A DNA stretch of 64,000 nt from Pseudomonas sp. BGr12 (GTDB taxonomy: Bacteria > Pseudomonadota > Gammaproteobacteria > Pseudomonadales > Pseudomonadaceae). Shown piece by piece: positions 62,245 to 64,000 of the stretch. The stretch lies in contig NZ_JALRNF010000001.1 of NCBI RefSeq assembly GCF_030272895.1, positions 1-64,000 of the forward strand, given 5' to 3'. Every line of letters begins with the position of its first letter. The first letter of the stretch is position 1. The translations under genes and the position numbers were made by a program. The notes under the pieces are model-generated. The model did not search any database and was not told where the DNA came from. It saw only the letters and a program-made list of their open reading frames with translations.

Positions 62245-62640
62245 CTATAGATAGGGCCCCTCGGACGCCCCGAGCACAGCCTTGCGACGGCGTTTCACCA
62301 GGAGCTTACGGGCTGTTTCGACAAAGGGCGTGACGATCAGGCTATAGACCGTCAGGTAACGCTGGTGGTCTTGCTCTCCGGTGCCGAAGCGGATGTTTTC
62401 AGGCGTTGATGTGGTGACATAGAGCGTGCCGAACGTCCAGTCCCAGAGGGACAGGTTGGTGCCGAAGTTGCGGTTGAAATGGCGCGGGGCGTCACTGTGA
62501 TGGATCTGGTGCTGGGCCGTGCTGTTCAACACATGCTCGAGCCGTGGGCCGAACGACAGCCAGACATGGCTATCTATCGCGAAGGGCTGCATTCGGCCAA
62601 AATGCTGTGACTCAAAGGAGTGTACGAAACCAGGGGCGAT
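62245..62640 (-). pseudogene. 5'-truncated sterol desaturase/fatty acid hydroxylase
   Basis: The frame encodes only the C-terminal end of a membrane di-iron hydroxylase: HQIHHSDAPRHFNRNFGTNL followed by LWDWTFGTLYVTTSTPENIR. The N-terminal membrane helices and the first two His boxes are absent. An ATG at 62592 gives 115 residues, and similarity seems to run back to about 62640 before an in-frame stop (62641-62643). The gene has therefore lost about two thirds of its length at its 5' end, next to the AT-richer segment. It is unlikely to be functional. Confidence 0.75.
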
Positions 62641-62716
62641 TCATAGCCTTAACCGCCACCAAACGAAAAATGCGGATAACCGCAACGCGATTATCCGCCC
62701 TACTCCACCAGCAAAA

Positions 62717-63223
62717 CTACTTCTTCCCGAAATCAACTGTGGTATACCAACTTGTACCTCCTGGGTAATAAAGCGCCACACCCGCATCTGTAAATTGACA
62801 ATCGAGCATAATAGCTCTATGTGGCGGACTATTCATCCACCAATCAACAGTTGCCACTTCTTCATTTTGAGAGAGATTATTATCCTTCCAATATATAATC
62901 TCGCCAATACGGGAGTACGGTGTATAGCCAGCTTGGGTTATTCGTTGCTCCGGCCTACTACCGTCAGTCCCAGTATGACCATCCGTGCCAGTCTGCAGGT
63001 GGGCTTTTTTATATGCCATGTCATTTGCATGCCGATCGGCGGCTGTCCAAAGCTGCCCATTTCCAAAAACTTCTTTACAACCCGCAGCAACGCGTTTTTG
63101 GTTGATTAGCGAGAGAATTCGATCTGCTGGCCCATTACTCGTCCCACCCTGCGGACAGCCCATCCCCGCCACTGTTACTACTATTACGGGGAGAAACATC
63201 AGCTTAATAATCTGGCCTCGCAT
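62717..63223 (-). CDS. CAP-domain (SCP/PR-1) exported protein
   Basis: This 168-residue protein has a hydrophobic leader (MRGQIIKLMFLPVIVVTVAG, then Cys) and a CAP domain of the YkwD/PR-1 type. Family features are LSLINQKRVAAGC, HANDMAYKKAHLQ, the GEIIYW segment, WWMNSPPHRAIML and GVALYYPGGTSWYTTVDF. The function of bacterial CAP proteins is mostly unknown; some bind lipids or act in competition. The gene is visibly richer in A and T than the window and lies between a truncated gene and a decayed one, so it is probably recently acquired. Confidence 0.75.
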   Translation of the reverse strand: MRGQIIKLMFLPVIVVTVAGMGCPQGGTSNGPADRILSLINQKRVAAGCKEVFGNGQLWTAADRHANDMAYKKAHLQTGTDGHTGTDGSRPEQRITQAGYTPYSRIGEIIYWKDNNLSQNEEVATVDWWMNSPPHRAIMLDCQFTDAGVALYYPGGTSWYTTVDFGKK

Positions 63224-63631
63224 TTTCTGCCCTCCTTTTCTGCAACGCTTATAGGGTGAGGGCGGGACACCTAATCAGGCCCTATAATATTGGCCGGACA
63301 ACCTGAGAGGTCGAACTACTAACACAATATCCAGCAAGCATCCAGCAAATATAAATTCAGAACTACCACGCATTCCTATCATGAAAAAGGCCAGGATCAA
63401 GAATATTTCAACATAAACTACATAGCATTTAGTAATTTAAGGAAACCCTTAAAATGGCCTCCTGAGCCTGGTTGTTGGTACTGATACGATTTTGACCTGG
63501 CTACGCATTTTTACTGACCAATACATAACTTATGAAATCCCGCGCAAGGTCATCTTTTGCTGAGCCCTCACATCGTATCAGCGCCAACATATGGAGTGAT
63601 ATGAATCGCCGCCGCTCGAGTTAAACAAATC
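63224..63631. other. 408-bp AT-rich non-coding stretch
   Basis: No open frame of useful length or RNA gene was recognised. The composition is lower in GC than the rest of the window. It contains ATG-poor, stop-rich sequence and may be degraded mobile or accessory DNA. Confidence 0.5.
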
Positions 63632-63910
63632 CTAGCGCGACACTTGCTTCACGGCCGATGCCTCCCGGTGCGACAGGCGGGTACTATCCGCCGATCGATA
63701 GGCGTCGAGAATCTGTCTCGCATCGTCTGAGTCAAACGTCAGCAACGCAACCACCGCTTCTGCGGCCACCAATGGTGAGCGCGTGGCTTACTGCAGAAGG
63801 CCCCCCAACTCCGTAATAATTTTCAGATCCTTGCGTCGGGCCGCAGCGCGCACTGTCCGGATAGAGAAATCCAGGCACGGGTCGCGTATCAGCATGCCCA
63901 GGGTCGTTCA
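63632..63910 (-). pseudogene. Decayed HEAT-repeat-like gene fragment
   Basis: Reading the minus strand gives one frame, GMLIRDPCLDFSIRTVRAAA, then RRKDLKIITELGGLLQ, a TAA stop at 63788-63790, and then ATRSPLVAAEAVVALLTFDS and DDARQILDAYRSADSTRLSH in the same frame, ending in a TAG at 63632-63634. The alternating helical pattern with an Asp-Pro/Arg step resembles a HEAT repeat. The internal stop and lack of a start indicate decay (or edge errors). The upstream end of the fragment is also closed by a stop. Confidence 0.45.
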
Positions 63911-64000
63911 CCGCCTACCGTGAAAGGCAGCTTCTGGCCCTGGCTTTGTGATACCCCAGACACGTCAGCGGATTGCTGCTTATAGAAAGCAAGCGGCGCA

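Overview
The window reads as chromosomal DNA of a fluorescent Pseudomonas, most like the P. putida group. It is GC-rich. It carries many paired copies of the typical Pseudomonas REP element (core GAGCGGGCTTGCCCCGCGAT). Its gene families (LpxO, DUF2790, CopRS/CopAB, CntAB, DUF3313, many LysR regulators) are common in that genus. No rRNA, tRNA, CRISPR array or complete insertion sequence was found. The first ~140 bases are homopolymer-rich and look like a poor contig edge.

Layout. 0.1-7.7 kb: a 2H phosphodiesterase (thpR), a polar amino-acid-type ABC importer with a zinc deacylase embedded in its operon and an RpiR regulator behind it, the lipid A hydroxylase lpxO, and an AhpD-like protein. 7.7-9.4 kb: a metallo-beta-lactamase-fold lipoprotein and a GNAT acetyltransferase. 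9.5-12.9 kb: a three-gene mevalonate cluster (class I HMG-CoA reductase, mevalonate kinase, mevalonate (di)phosphate decarboxylase), unexpected in a genus that makes isoprenoids by the MEP route. No phosphomevalonate kinase is present, and the decarboxylase has lost a diphosphate-contacting lysine. 12.9-15.4 kb: a cobalamin riboswitch in front of a siderophore-receptor-like TonB-dependent receptor.

15.5-24.4 kb: a complete L-carnitine catabolic locus. It holds a LysR regulator with a D-malate/tartrate dehydrogenase, a BCCT transporter, the Rieske carnitine oxygenase CntA, an aldehyde dehydrogenase, the reductase CntB and an XRE-PAS regulator. Together these should take L-carnitine to trimethylamine plus (R)-malic semialdehyde, then D-malate, then pyruvate. 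Phased GTTAAC repeats lie upstream of the BCCT, cntA and XRE-PAS genes and look like a shared operator.

24.4-34.1 kb: mostly ordinary genes. These are a DUF1275 membrane protein, small lipoproteins, an SQR-like flavoprotein with DUF1641, an HMCES/SRAP protein, an SLC13 permease, a two-component system and two small low-complexity exported proteins. 34.1-38.9 kb: a hydantoin/pyrimidine-type locus with a racemase-like protein, an NCS1 permease, a GntR regulator and a cytosine-deaminase-like amidohydrolase; a perfect palindrome is a likely GntR site. 39-46.8 kb: a diguanylate cyclase, two LysR regulators, a membrane-anchored protein whose GH19-like halves appear in swapped order, an ABC exporter and a periplasmic cyclase-family hydrolase.

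46.9-57 kb: a less GC-rich accessory stretch with a copper-resistance module. copRS diverges from copA, a Met/His-rich protein, copB and a His-tailed cytochrome c, with cop-box-like repeats between the two arms. A DUF2790 protein, a nitronate-monooxygenase-like protein, a small basic exported protein and a patatin-like phospholipase follow. 57-61.9 kb: MFS exporter, LysR, GST, an FMN-binding PNPOx-like protein and a lytic transglycosylase. 62-64 kb: a scar-like region with a truncated sterol desaturase/fatty acid hydroxylase, a CAP-domain protein in AT-richer DNA and a decayed HEAT-repeat-like gene.
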